From Campylobacteraceae bacterium (GTDB lineage Bacteria > Campylobacterota > Campylobacteria > Campylobacterales > Sulfurovaceae): a stretch of 35,300 nt of DNA. A program made the position numbers and the translations under genes. Below the pieces are notes generated by a model, which was not told where the DNA came from, did no database searches, and saw nothing but the letters and a program-made list of their open reading frames with translations. The DNA lies in NCBI GenBank assembly GCA_027024155.1, contig JALVTE010000076.1:1-35300 (forward strand). Reading direction: 5' to 3'. Shown one piece after another: positions 16,613 to 25,700 of this stretch; the stretch's first letter is position 1, and every line of letters begins with the position of its first letter.

Positions 16613-17341
16613 GTGCGTATAAAAGCTATAATATCATACAATGGTAATAAATTTTACGGATTTCAACGCCAAAGTAAATTTAAAGAAACAGTTGTAGAGA
16701 GTATAGAAGATGCTTTAAAAAGTTTAGGTATTACAAGTAAAATAAGAGGAAGTGGAAGAACCGATAGAGGTGTTCATGCAACAGGGCAAGTTATAGATTT
16801 TACACTACCTTTATTTTGGCATGAGAAGAGTTTAAAAGAGTTAAAAGATAGATTAAATCAAAAATTAAAATATATAAGATTTAAATATATAACAGAAGTA
16901 GATAATAACTTTCATTCTCAATATTGTGCTAAAATTAGGATATATAGATACATTATTAAAACTACAAAACCTTCAGTTTTTGAGCAAGAGTTTGTATCAT
17001 TTTATAAAATAAAAGAGCAACAAATACTGCAAGAGGCACTAAACTTATATATTGGAAAACATAACTTTAAAAACTTTAAAAAAGAGGGAAGCCCAACAAC
17101 AAGTGATATTAGAGAAGTATATAAAGTAAAGTTAAAAAGAGTAAAAAATTACTATGCAATCTACTTTTATGCTAGTGGATACTTACGTTCACAAGTTAGA
17201 ATGATGGTAGAGGGTGCATTAAAAGTCGAAAGTGCTAAGCTAAATATAAATGAATTAAAAGAGCAACTAGATGGTACTAAAAAACACTTTAGCACCCTAG
17301 CCCAACCTCAGGGACTATATCTTAACAGAGTAATTTATTAA
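16613..17341 (+). CDS. truA: tRNA pseudouridine(38-40) synthase TruA
   Basis: Forms pseudouridine at positions 38-40 of the anticodon arm. The 242 residues show the catalytic GSGRTDRGVHATGQVIDF (about 46-63) whose Asp attacks the base, and YNGNKFYGFQRQ at the start. GYLRSQVRMMVEGAL near 193-207 is the typical C-terminal motif. The start codon is GTG at 16613. Its TAA overlaps the stop codon of the convergent hemJ (TTAA shared), so there is no room for a separate terminator between the two genes. Confidence 0.96.
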   Translation: MRIKAIISYNGNKFYGFQRQSKFKETVVESIEDALKSLGITSKIRGSGRTDRGVHATGQVIDFTLPLFWHEKSLKELKDRLNQKLKYIRFKYITEVDNNFHSQYCAKIRIYRYIIKTTKPSVFEQEFVSFYKIKEQQILQEALNLYIGKHNFKNFKKEGSPTTSDIREVYKVKLKRVKNYYAIYFYASGYLRSQVRMMVEGALKVESAKLNINELKEQLDGTKKHFSTLAQPQGLYLNRVIY

Positions 17342-17769
17342 AACGGCTTTACAACTACAAAGATAACAATACCAATCATAAGCAAAGTTGGTACTTCATT
17401 ATAAAAACGATAAAATTTTCCAGGTTTATAGTGTGGATTCTCCAAGAGTTTTTTTCTATGCATATCTAAAGAGAAGTGATACGCAATTAAAATTGATATA
17501 AATAACAATTTAGCTATCATCCAACCTTGATGTAGATATTCAGGATTTAAATAGAGCATAGTTGAACCACTTAAAATAGTAGCCCACATTGCGGGAACAC
17601 CAATATATTTAAAAAGTTTATACTCTTGTATCTCAACAACCTCTACAAAACCTTTATTATCAGCATTCTCACTATGGTAAACATAAAGTCTTGGCTGATA
17701 AAACAACATAGCCATCCAACTTACAAAACTCATCACATGAAATGCCAATATCCAACTATAATACTCCAT
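17338..17769 (-). CDS. hemJ: Protoporphyrinogen IX oxidase HemJ
   Basis: Membrane enzyme oxidising protoporphyrinogen IX to protoporphyrin IX, the penultimate step of haem synthesis in many bacteria lacking HemG/HemY. The 143 residues form four helices. The family signature is present: AFHVMSFVSWMAMLFYQPRLYVYH at about 9-32 with its conserved His, Trp and Arg-x-x-x-Tyr-His. GSTMLY, WMIAKLLF and YHFSLDMHRKKL follow. Its ATG overlaps the stop of the nuclease gene (TAATG), so expression depends on that transcript. hemC at 32940 belongs to the same pathway. Confidence 0.93.
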   Translation of the reverse strand: MEYYSWILAFHVMSFVSWMAMLFYQPRLYVYHSENADNKGFVEVVEIQEYKLFKYIGVPAMWATILSGSTMLYLNPEYLHQGWMIAKLLFISILIAYHFSLDMHRKKLLENPHYKPGKFYRFYNEVPTLLMIGIVIFVVVKPF

Positions 17770-19400
17770 TAATTTTCCTTCTCTATATCTTTTAAAGAGT
17801 GAACTACTAACTCTTTTTCGCCCTTATAATACCCAATTTGAGCTTTTTTTATGTATAAGTGGCTATTTTTTGTCAAAAGACCTTTTCTTTTTTGCTTTAC
17901 ATATAACTTATAGCTACTATTATTCACAATTATATTTTTATCTTTATAAACTCCTTCTATACCTTTAACAATATCTCCAATATTATTTATATCTTTATCC
18001 ATTAATGAATCTCTAAATTTAGGTATATACTCTTGTATATCTATTCTGTTTTTCTTCTTTATAATATCTAAATCTGTTATCTCATCTAATCCATAATATT
18101 TTTTCTTTTTATAAACTTTAAAATCGTAGCATCTCCCCTCTTCTAAACCACCTGCACTTTTATACAGAGTTATACTTTTAGATTCAGGCGAACTTTTTAT
18201 TACTCCAAAATCACCTCGTTTATAAACTACACAAGCATCTTTTAAAATAACAGCATTCTTAATATATTTCCATTTAAGCAACTGATTTAGTGTTAATTCT
18301 TGTAATTTATTAGGAATTATTTTTTTATTACTATCTTTTTTATGCGGTATAAATAGTTTCCAAAATTTATCTAGCAAGCTTTCATGCTTTAACTCTTTTT
18401 TAGTAGAGTTTGCAAATACTGCATAAATTGGCAAATGGTCAGAGTAGCCTTTGCCCATATGTTTAGAGTTTTTATAAACCCATCTATATATAGAATTTTT
18501 TTTACTCTTTTTAAAGAGATATCTCTTTTTAAAAACTTTAAAGCTTCCTCTTTCGTAAAACCATCCATTTTTATCAAGTAGCGTTGGAGGAATAATAATT
18601 GAATCTATAGAGCCTTTTTCTCCATAATAATCGTGACTCCATCTATCGTGTGCAGGGAGTTCACTCCATAAATTATAATTATAAAAAGTAGCATTAATAT
18701 CTCTATCTCTAAGTTTTATAAATCTCTTATTATTATAAGTATGTAATATATTGTCTATTCCACATATGCTATTAGTATTGTTATCTTTTGGGGAGATATG
18801 ACTGCACTCGTTATAATCGCTATTAAAATCGCCTAAAATTATGTACTCTGCCTCTCTTGGCATCTTTTTTATCTCTTTAACTAAAGCTTTAGCATACTTT
18901 AATCTTGCACTCTCAGGTGCCCTTTTCGAACGCCAATGGTTTACATAAATTGTTAATTTAGGTTCTGTTTGTAATGTTACTTCTAATATATCTCTATCTC
19001 TACTACTGTAACTGACTCTTATATCTCTGTTTTTTGCTATTTTAACTTTAGAAAGTAGTGCCACCTGTATAGCAGAACCTCTTTTATGAGTAATCGCACT
19101 ATATCTATACTTGCATCCTGCCCTATTTAAACTATTTTGTAAAAGTTTTAATGCATTACTGTTTTCAATCTCTTCCAACCCTATTATATCGGCATTTAAA
19201 TCACAAATTACTCTTGTTGTATGCTCTATCTTTTTTTGAACCATAGCATTGGTCCAATTATGCAAATTGGGTATAAACTCTTCATACTCAGTCCCATTTT
19301 TAACATTATCAAATAGGTTCTCAACATTATAGGTAGCAATTTTAAGTTCGGTAGAGTATAGAGTAAATGGTATTATTGAGATTAGTAGTAGTCTTTTCAT
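17769..19400 (-). CDS. Secreted endonuclease/exonuclease/phosphatase-family protein with an extra C-terminal domain
   Basis: 543 residues. A signal peptide (about 1-16, MKRLLLISIIPFTLYS) is followed by an EEP (DNase I-like) domain to about 330. Catalytic landmarks are ATYNVENLFDN (about 22-32), GLEEIENS (about 75-82), NHWRSKRAP (about 153-161), GDFNSDYNE (about 187-195) and YSDHLPIYAVF (about 318-328). Residues 360-543 form a Lys-rich second domain (IKNAVILKDACVVYKRGDFG) that may be an OB-like fold. It resembles extracellular nucleases, though a phosphatase role is possible. A TATAAT box ends only 6 nt before the ATG and no Shine-Dalgarno is visible, suggesting a leaderless mRNA. Confidence 0.82.
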   Translation of the reverse strand: MKRLLLISIIPFTLYSTELKIATYNVENLFDNVKNGTEYEEFIPNLHNWTNAMVQKKIEHTTRVICDLNADIIGLEEIENSNALKLLQNSLNRAGCKYRYSAITHKRGSAIQVALLSKVKIAKNRDIRVSYSSRDRDILEVTLQTEPKLTIYVNHWRSKRAPESARLKYAKALVKEIKKMPREAEYIILGDFNSDYNECSHISPKDNNTNSICGIDNILHTYNNKRFIKLRDRDINATFYNYNLWSELPAHDRWSHDYYGEKGSIDSIIIPPTLLDKNGWFYERGSFKVFKKRYLFKKSKKNSIYRWVYKNSKHMGKGYSDHLPIYAVFANSTKKELKHESLLDKFWKLFIPHKKDSNKKIIPNKLQELTLNQLLKWKYIKNAVILKDACVVYKRGDFGVIKSSPESKSITLYKSAGGLEEGRCYDFKVYKKKKYYGLDEITDLDIIKKKNRIDIQEYIPKFRDSLMDKDINNIGDIVKGIEGVYKDKNIIVNNSSYKLYVKQKRKGLLTKNSHLYIKKAQIGYYKGEKELVVHSLKDIEKEN

Positions 19401-19406
19401 AAATAG

Positions 19407-19412
19407 ATTATA
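19407..19412 (-). promoter_or_regulatory. -10 box immediately before the nuclease-hemJ genes
   Basis: TATAAT on the minus strand ends 6 nt before the ATG at 19400, so initiation would fall on or beside the start codon. It lies just past the lon terminator, which argues that it is a real, independent promoter. Confidence 0.45.
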
Positions 19413-19426
19413 TCTTATTTTAAATC

Positions 19427-19451
19427 AAATTCCCAACTTGTTTGGGAATTT
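19427..19451 (-). terminator. Intrinsic terminator of lon
   Basis: AAATTCCCAA and TTGGGAATTT form a perfect 10 bp stem with a 5 nt loop. The hairpin overlaps the last bases of the lon stop codon and is followed by the U-rich TTTGATTTAAAAT. It would end the lon message before the nuclease gene. Confidence 0.7.
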
Positions 19452-21873
19452 AAATTAAAGCTTCTTTTAAAACTTCTTCAATTTTTTTCACAGGTATAAT
19501 CTCGATATTACTTAATACCTCTTTTGGAATATCTTCTAAATCTAATTCATAATTTTTTTGAGGAATCAAAGCTTTTTTTACACCAGATTTATATGCTGCA
19601 ATTAACTTCTCTTTTAATCCACCTATTGGTAGTACTTTACCAGTTAGAGTTAGCTCTCCAGTCATTGCAATTTGGTTATCTATTTTTTTATTACTATAAA
19701 TAGAAGCAATAGCTGTAGCCATTGTAATACCTGCACTTGGTCCATCTTTTGGAGTAGCTCCTTCTGGAACATGAATATGTAAATCGTAGCGTTTATATAT
19801 TTCACTAATATCAGGAGTAGTACCTTTCTCTTTTTCAGTACTTGTTTTTGGAATATCTTCTGCTTTTATATCTAACTTATTATTATCAATTAAGATTTTT
19901 ACTACACTATGTGCAATTCTTGCTGACTCTTTCATAACATCACCAAGGCTACCAGTTAATTGTATTGCACCTTTACCCTTTAATTTAATAACTTCTATGG
20001 TTAATACATCTCCACCAACACTTGTCCAAGCTAAGCCATTTACGATACCAACTTCTGGCTCTGTCGCTATTGGCGAGTATTCAAATACTTTTTTACCTGC
20101 AAATTTTGGTAAATTTCTATATGTTATTTTAATCTCTTTTAATTCTGGATTTTCTAAAATTTCTTTAGCACCTTTTCTTGCTATCATCGCTATTTTTCGT
20201 CTTAAGTTTCTTACTCCTGGTTCTCTTGTGTACTCATCTATTAAAATTTTTAATGCTCTTTTTGTAATAGATATTTCATCTTTTCTTAGAGCATGTTTTT
20301 TAAGCTCTTGTGGCAATAGATATCGTCTTGCTATCTCTAATTTTTCATCTGGAGTATAGCTACTTACAACAATTATCTCCATTCTGTCTCTAAGAGGAGC
20401 TGGAATATTGCCTATATTATTTGCTGTTGCTATAAAAATAACTTTAGATAAATCTATTTCGAAATTTAAATAGTAATCTCTATAATTAGAGTTTTGCTCT
20501 GGGTCAAGAATCTCTAGTAAAGCAGAAGTTGGGTCACCTCTTTGTGAACGCCCTACTTTATCTATTTCGTCTAATACAACTACAGGGTCCATAGATTTTG
20601 CCTCTATTAAACCTTGTACAATTCTACCAGGCATTGCACCTACATAAGTTCTTCTATGCCCTCTAAGCTCATTTACATCTTCTAATCCACCAAGAGCAAT
20701 ACGTACTAAAGAGCGTTCTAGTGCTTTAGATATAGAGTTAGCTAGCGATGTCTTACCAACACCTGGAGGTCCCGCAAAACATAAAATAACACCATCATTA
20801 GCCTCTTTTATACGCCCTCTAAGTTCTGCTAACTCTTTAACAGAGAAGAACTCTACAATTCTCTCTTTTGGCTTCTCTAAAGAGTAATGGTCTTTATCAA
20901 GCTCATCCGCAACTTTTTTAATATTTAAACTCTTCTTAGAATATTTACCAAAGGGTACATCAAAAACAAAGTCTAAATAATTTTGTAGTACTGTTGCATC
21001 TGCACTATCTGGATGTACTTTTGAGTATCTATCTATCTGTTTTGCAATCTCTTTATAGGCATCTTCACTTAAATTATCTTTTATCTTCTCTAATTGCTCT
21101 TTATATTCAGCAATCTCTTCATCTCGTTGAGCATCAGCACCTAACTCTCTTTGTATCTCTTTTAATTGCTCTTTTAAAAAGTACTCTTTATTAGTCTTTT
21201 CAATATTTGTATGTACTCTATTTGTTATATCTTTTTGAATTTTTAATGCCTCTATTTGAGAAGCCACAATATCAATTATACTAAGCAATCTATCTTCTAT
21301 ATCTTTTTTAATATAGAGCTCATATGCTTTTTGTTTATTTAAATTCAACATAGAAGATATTAAATCGGCTATTCTATTTGGTTCGTTTGACTCTTCTATA
21401 GTCTTCACTAAGTCAGTGGGTATATTACTACTAAGCTGAGAGAGTTGATGAATTTTTTCGCGCAATAAACCAATTAGTGCATCTACTCTAATAGACTTTT
21501 CATTACTATTTTTTTCAACATCAATAATAGCTGTTAAAACTCCATTTTCTATCTTCTCATCACCAATAATTTTTGCTTTTGCTAAGCCTTGAAAGAGTAC
21601 TTTTACTCTACCATCATTTAAATCTACTTTTCTCATTATAGAGCCAACAACACCTACTTTATAGATACTATCAAAATCTCTCTTCTCTTCTGCATCAGGT
21701 TTAGTTGTTGTAACAAAAAGTAGAGAATTATCTTCCATAGCTTTCTCTACTGCTTTTATGTCACTCTCTATATTTAAAAAAATAGGACTAATCATAAATG
21801 GATAGAAAAATAGTTCGTCATCTATTAAAACTGGTAGTTTCGTTGGAAAGTTATCATAATCTTTTAATTGCAT
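19450..21873 (-). CDS. lon: ATP-dependent protease La (Lon)
   Basis: Cytoplasmic AAA+ serine protease that degrades misfolded and regulatory proteins. The 807 residues cover the N-terminal substrate domain (about 10-200), a coiled-coil linker (about 210-290), and the AAA+ module with Walker A GPPGVGKTS near 366-374 and Walker B VVLDEID near 429-435. The protease domain has catalytic Ser in PKDGPSAGI near 713 and Lys in GGLKEKLIAAYKSG near 755. Nothing is missing. It stands alone between its own promoter (21915-21944) and terminator. Confidence 0.98.
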   Translation of the reverse strand: MQLKDYDNFPTKLPVLIDDELFFYPFMISPIFLNIESDIKAVEKAMEDNSLLFVTTTKPDAEEKRDFDSIYKVGVVGSIMRKVDLNDGRVKVLFQGLAKAKIIGDEKIENGVLTAIIDVEKNSNEKSIRVDALIGLLREKIHQLSQLSSNIPTDLVKTIEESNEPNRIADLISSMLNLNKQKAYELYIKKDIEDRLLSIIDIVASQIEALKIQKDITNRVHTNIEKTNKEYFLKEQLKEIQRELGADAQRDEEIAEYKEQLEKIKDNLSEDAYKEIAKQIDRYSKVHPDSADATVLQNYLDFVFDVPFGKYSKKSLNIKKVADELDKDHYSLEKPKERIVEFFSVKELAELRGRIKEANDGVILCFAGPPGVGKTSLANSISKALERSLVRIALGGLEDVNELRGHRRTYVGAMPGRIVQGLIEAKSMDPVVVLDEIDKVGRSQRGDPTSALLEILDPEQNSNYRDYYLNFEIDLSKVIFIATANNIGNIPAPLRDRMEIIVVSSYTPDEKLEIARRYLLPQELKKHALRKDEISITKRALKILIDEYTREPGVRNLRRKIAMIARKGAKEILENPELKEIKITYRNLPKFAGKKVFEYSPIATEPEVGIVNGLAWTSVGGDVLTIEVIKLKGKGAIQLTGSLGDVMKESARIAHSVVKILIDNNKLDIKAEDIPKTSTEKEKGTTPDISEIYKRYDLHIHVPEGATPKDGPSAGITMATAIASIYSNKKIDNQIAMTGELTLTGKVLPIGGLKEKLIAAYKSGVKKALIPQKNYELDLEDIPKEVLSNIEIIPVKKIEEVLKEALI

Positions 21874-21914
21874 ATATTTTATTATCCTTGTAATAAATAT
21901 CTAATTTAAGTGGT

Positions 21915-21944
21915 AATATAGTAAAGATTTACTTTAAAAGTCAA
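21915..21944 (-). promoter_or_regulatory. lon promoter
   Basis: On the minus strand TTGACT (21944-21939), an 18 bp spacer and TATATT (21920-21915) give an unusually complete sigma70-type promoter for this window, about 42 nt before the lon ATG. I see no CIRCE or clear HspR-type operator beside it. Confidence 0.55.
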
Positions 21945-22004
21945 GTAATATGTTAAAAATAGAGTAAAATGTCTTAATATTTATTAATATTTGCACTAAT
22001 TTTC

Positions 22005-22622
22005 CTATTTTTTTACAATATCCTCTATATTTATACCTAATTGCTCAACTTTTTGTCTATAAATATTTGCTGCATTCTCTTTGTTTAATCTTTTATATAA
22101 GTTACCAATTTGACTATTTTTCCAAGCCATCTCTAGTTTTACTCTAGTTAGCATAGAGTTTGCTAAAATTGCATAATCTCCATAAACCAAATTTTGATTT
22201 ACTTTTAAAGCCTTGAGTGACCTATTCATATAGTTTAAATCTCTACTATTTTTATCTGCCGCTAAAAATTGATTTTTAACTAACAAAAACTTTGCAAATT
22301 CATCACCACTATTTGCCTCCAAAGCCTCTTGCAAATAAAAATTTGCCAATATATATTCACCATTTTGCATATGCACAACAGCTAGAGTATCAGCAGCACT
22401 ATTTAAATATTTAGAATTTTCATAATTGGTTTTTAATTTTATATAGGCATCATCTGCTGCATCTAGGTTTTTATGGGCTATGTTTTCATATATACTATTA
22501 TATATTTTTTTATCGTTATTTATAGAGATAATATTTTTATTTTTATCAAGGGTAGGATTATTTACACCACTACAGCTATTTAAAATTACTATAGCCATAA
22601 TAATCAAACTACTATTTTTCAT
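22005..22622 (-). CDS. Lipoprotein with tetratricopeptide-like repeats
   Basis: About 205 residues. The signal peptide MKNSSLIIMAIVILNSC gives a lipidated Cys at residue 17. From about residue 40 the mature chain is alpha-helical with TPR-like pairs, for example LNSAADTLAVVHMQNGEYILANFYLQEALEA and LYKRLNKENAANIYRQKVEQLG at the end. TPR lipoproteins such as PilF/PilW serve as pilotins for type IV pilus secretins. Its position divergent from the pseudopilin operon makes such a role thinkable but unproven. I start at ATG 22622 (AAGG at 9 nt); the frame also opens at GTG 22628. Confidence 0.7.
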   Translation of the reverse strand: MKNSSLIIMAIVILNSCSGVNNPTLDKNKNIISINNDKKIYNSIYENIAHKNLDAADDAYIKLKTNYENSKYLNSAADTLAVVHMQNGEYILANFYLQEALEANSGDEFAKFLLVKNQFLAADKNSRDLNYMNRSLKALKVNQNLVYGDYAILANSMLTRVKLEMAWKNSQIGNLYKRLNKENAANIYRQKVEQLGINIEDIVKK

Positions 22623-22646
22623 ATACACAACCTTAAAATTTTTAGA

Positions 22647-22652
22647 ATTATA
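22647..22652 (-). promoter_or_regulatory. -10 box of the TPR lipoprotein gene
   Basis: TATAAT on the minus strand within ATGGTATAATTC (extended TG-x form), about 25 nt before the ATG. It lies about 100 bp from the divergent adhesin promoter. Confidence 0.5.
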
Positions 22653-22753
22653 CCATAAAAAATAAGATAAGATTATAAAATATGCTGTAGCTTTAATATG
22701 TTAAATTTATATTAACTAATGACATTTTTTCTAACTATTTATATCTTTTATGT

Positions 22754-22759
22754 TATAAT
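22754..22759 (+). promoter_or_regulatory. -10 box of the giant protein-pseudopilin operon
   Basis: TATAAT within TATGTTATAATTTAGAG, 37 bp before the ATG, with a T-rich upstream tract instead of a -35 box. The ribosome-binding site AAAGGA lies at 22785-22790. Confidence 0.6.
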
Positions 22760-22796
22760 TTAGAGATTAAATGAATTAAATTATAAAGGAAATATA

Positions 22797-25700
22797 ATGT
22801 TTTTAAATATATATAAATATTTATTAAGCTTATTACTAGTGTTGGGATTACCACTAATAGTCTTTGCAGGAGAGATTGATGAACACAATAGTAATAATCC
22901 ACAAATAACAGTAGATTCTGTAAAATCTGTAAAAGAAGGGAATTCTGGCACTACAAAAGTTAATGTTAATGTATCTATAGACAAATGTCCTAATCTTGCA
23001 CCTATCAGATTAAGATTTAATACAGAAAATGGTACAGCTACTACTGCAGATAGTGATTATAAGTATAAAAGTGGAACAATTACTTTTAGTAAAGGTAGCT
23101 GTAGTAAAACAGAAACTCTTACATTTGAAATTAATGGTGATAAAAAAATTGAAGATGATGAAGACTTTTTTGTTAAATATTATAATAATGGAACTTTTCC
23201 ATCTCAAACTTTTCACTGGCGTAATGGTAATCAGCAAACAGAAATTAATATCATTAATGACGATGGTGTTGTTCTTGATGCAGGAAAGTACTTAATTGTA
23301 AATGGCAAAGAGAAGGATAATGCAAATTATAATTTAAATGATACGATAACATTTGTAATATATGCACAAAATCAAGGTCCTAACAGTACAAAAATAAAAA
23401 TTAGAGATGATTTAACAGATGCCATTCAATATATAAAGGGTTCACTTAAAATAACAAATAATGTTAAAAATTATAGCTGTAGTGAAAATAACAATAAGAT
23501 AAGATGTAGCGGTAGCCACAAATTTAAAGCTGATACAGAAGTAGATATAACTTTTAAAGCAAAAGCAATAAAAAAAGGTTCATATAATAATTATACATAT
23601 ATTACTGATGATAAAGGAAATTATGAAAATGGAGATCATGTAAATTTTAATATAAATGATGTAGGAAATGGTGTAGCCATAAAAAAAACTGTTGATAAAA
23701 GTACAGTTGAAGCAGATGATAATGTTACATTTACAATTAAAATTACGAATAATACACCAGATGATAGACAGTTAAAAATTAAAGATTGGTTTCCAACAAC
23801 ACAAAAAGGAGAAAAACATTCAGGTACAACAAAAAATGCGTTTAAATATATTTCGTATTCAGTGCCTAAAAATTCAGAGAAGTATAATGTTACTTGTGAA
23901 TATAAAAGTAATAGTTATGGACCTTATGTATTTTGTAAAAACAACATACATCACAAATTAAAACCAGGGAAAAGCTATACAGTTAAAATTAAAGCACAAG
24001 TATTAAAAACAGGTAAACTTTGTAATAGAGCTCATGCATATTTACAAAATAAGACAGATATGGGTTATTCAGATGTATGTTTAACTTCTGGTGGTAATGC
24101 TGCCCCAATAATTGATAATCTTAAAGATGAAAATGTATATATAGGCGATAATTTCTCTTATAGTTTAAAAGGTAAAACACATGATCCAGATGGTGACCCT
24201 ATAACTATATCAGTTAGTGGTTTACCTGATGGATTTACTTATAATAGCAATACAAAACAGATAACATCTAAACCTGTAACTGCTAAAGCTGGTACATATA
24301 AAGTAACAGTTAGTGCTACTGATGACCCAAGTTCTCACAATGGTACTCCTAAAACAACAACAAAAACGTTTACAATTACAATTAAGTATACAACTTTACA
24401 AGCCCAAGATAACGATTACGAAATTGGTATGAATGAGACTTTAGAGGCTAATGCTATTAAAGATGACACAGGAAAAGGAAAAGATAGTGGTTATAAAATT
24501 AAAATTGATAGTTATAAATTCTTAACTTCAATACATGGACAATTTACTCTAAAATCTAATGGAAAATTAAGATATAAACCAGACCAAGACTTTACTGGTA
24601 CTATTAAATTTAAATATACAATTATAGATGCAAAAAATAGTAAAAGTACAGCATATGTAACTATTACTGTTAAAACTCAATATAACTCTAGCTTTAAAGA
24701 TTTTCAACTAATCAACCCATTAGAGACCAGAAATATTATTGGTAATTATGTTGTATCTGGTAATACTGTTGAATGCGTAACAGATAAAAATGATAGCTTC
24801 GATGGTACTTGTCAAAATGATAGAGTAAAATATTACAATAACAAATATGTTGTAAAATATATAGATATTGATAATAACGATACAACTTGGGATTCATCTT
24901 CATCAACTCTAACACTACCTAACTCATATGCACCGTCACAAGATGGAAAAAATATTATATGGGCTGGTCTCTTCTGGCAAGGAAATGTAAATAATAGTAA
25001 TCATTTTTCAAAAAATGGACATTTATATCAAAATCTTCAAAAAAGAAGTTATTTATCTAGTGGTGGTATGTTCGGTTTCTCTAATAATGAAACTGTAGTA
25101 ACAAAAGATATTAATCATAATGAAACAATGAATATCTTAAATACTTCAGCAAATAAGATTTTATTAAAAATAGATAATGAATCAAATTACCACAATATTA
25201 CAGCAAGTAGATTTTACTATGATACAGGAGATTATGGAGATTATGGAGCAACTTATGCTGCTTATGCAGATATAACAACTTTATTACAGAGTAAAAAGCT
25301 TACGAAAGGTAAACATAAAATAACTGTAGCAAACATATTATCAAATGAAGGTATGGAGATATTAAATGGTGATTATGCAGGTTGGTCTATAGTTGTAATA
25401 TATAAAGAAGATTTTATACATGGTAAAGCTAGAAATGTATCCATATATAATGGTTTTACTGCTGTAGATTATCAAAAACATGGAAGTCAAGAGGTTAAAA
25501 TTTCTGGATTTAAATTACCAAAAGAAGGAACAGTAAATTCTCAGTTTACAGTTTTTGCAGGAGAAGGTGAAGAGAAATATGGTGCACCATATAAAGGTGA
25601 TGGTAGATCTTGGTATGACTATATGAAAATTAAAAGATTGCAAAGTGATAAAGGTGATTTAATGCCAGGTCTAACAAGTGATGAACAAAATAATATTTTT

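Noticed and set aside
21960-22004. Terminator of the TPR lipoprotein gene
   Set aside because: AATATT-type symmetry is all A/T and too weak to support a call.
23029-23295. 88-codon plus-strand frame inside the giant gene
   Set aside because: Low-complexity Leu/Lys-rich translation from a shifted frame of a gene with recognisable domains.
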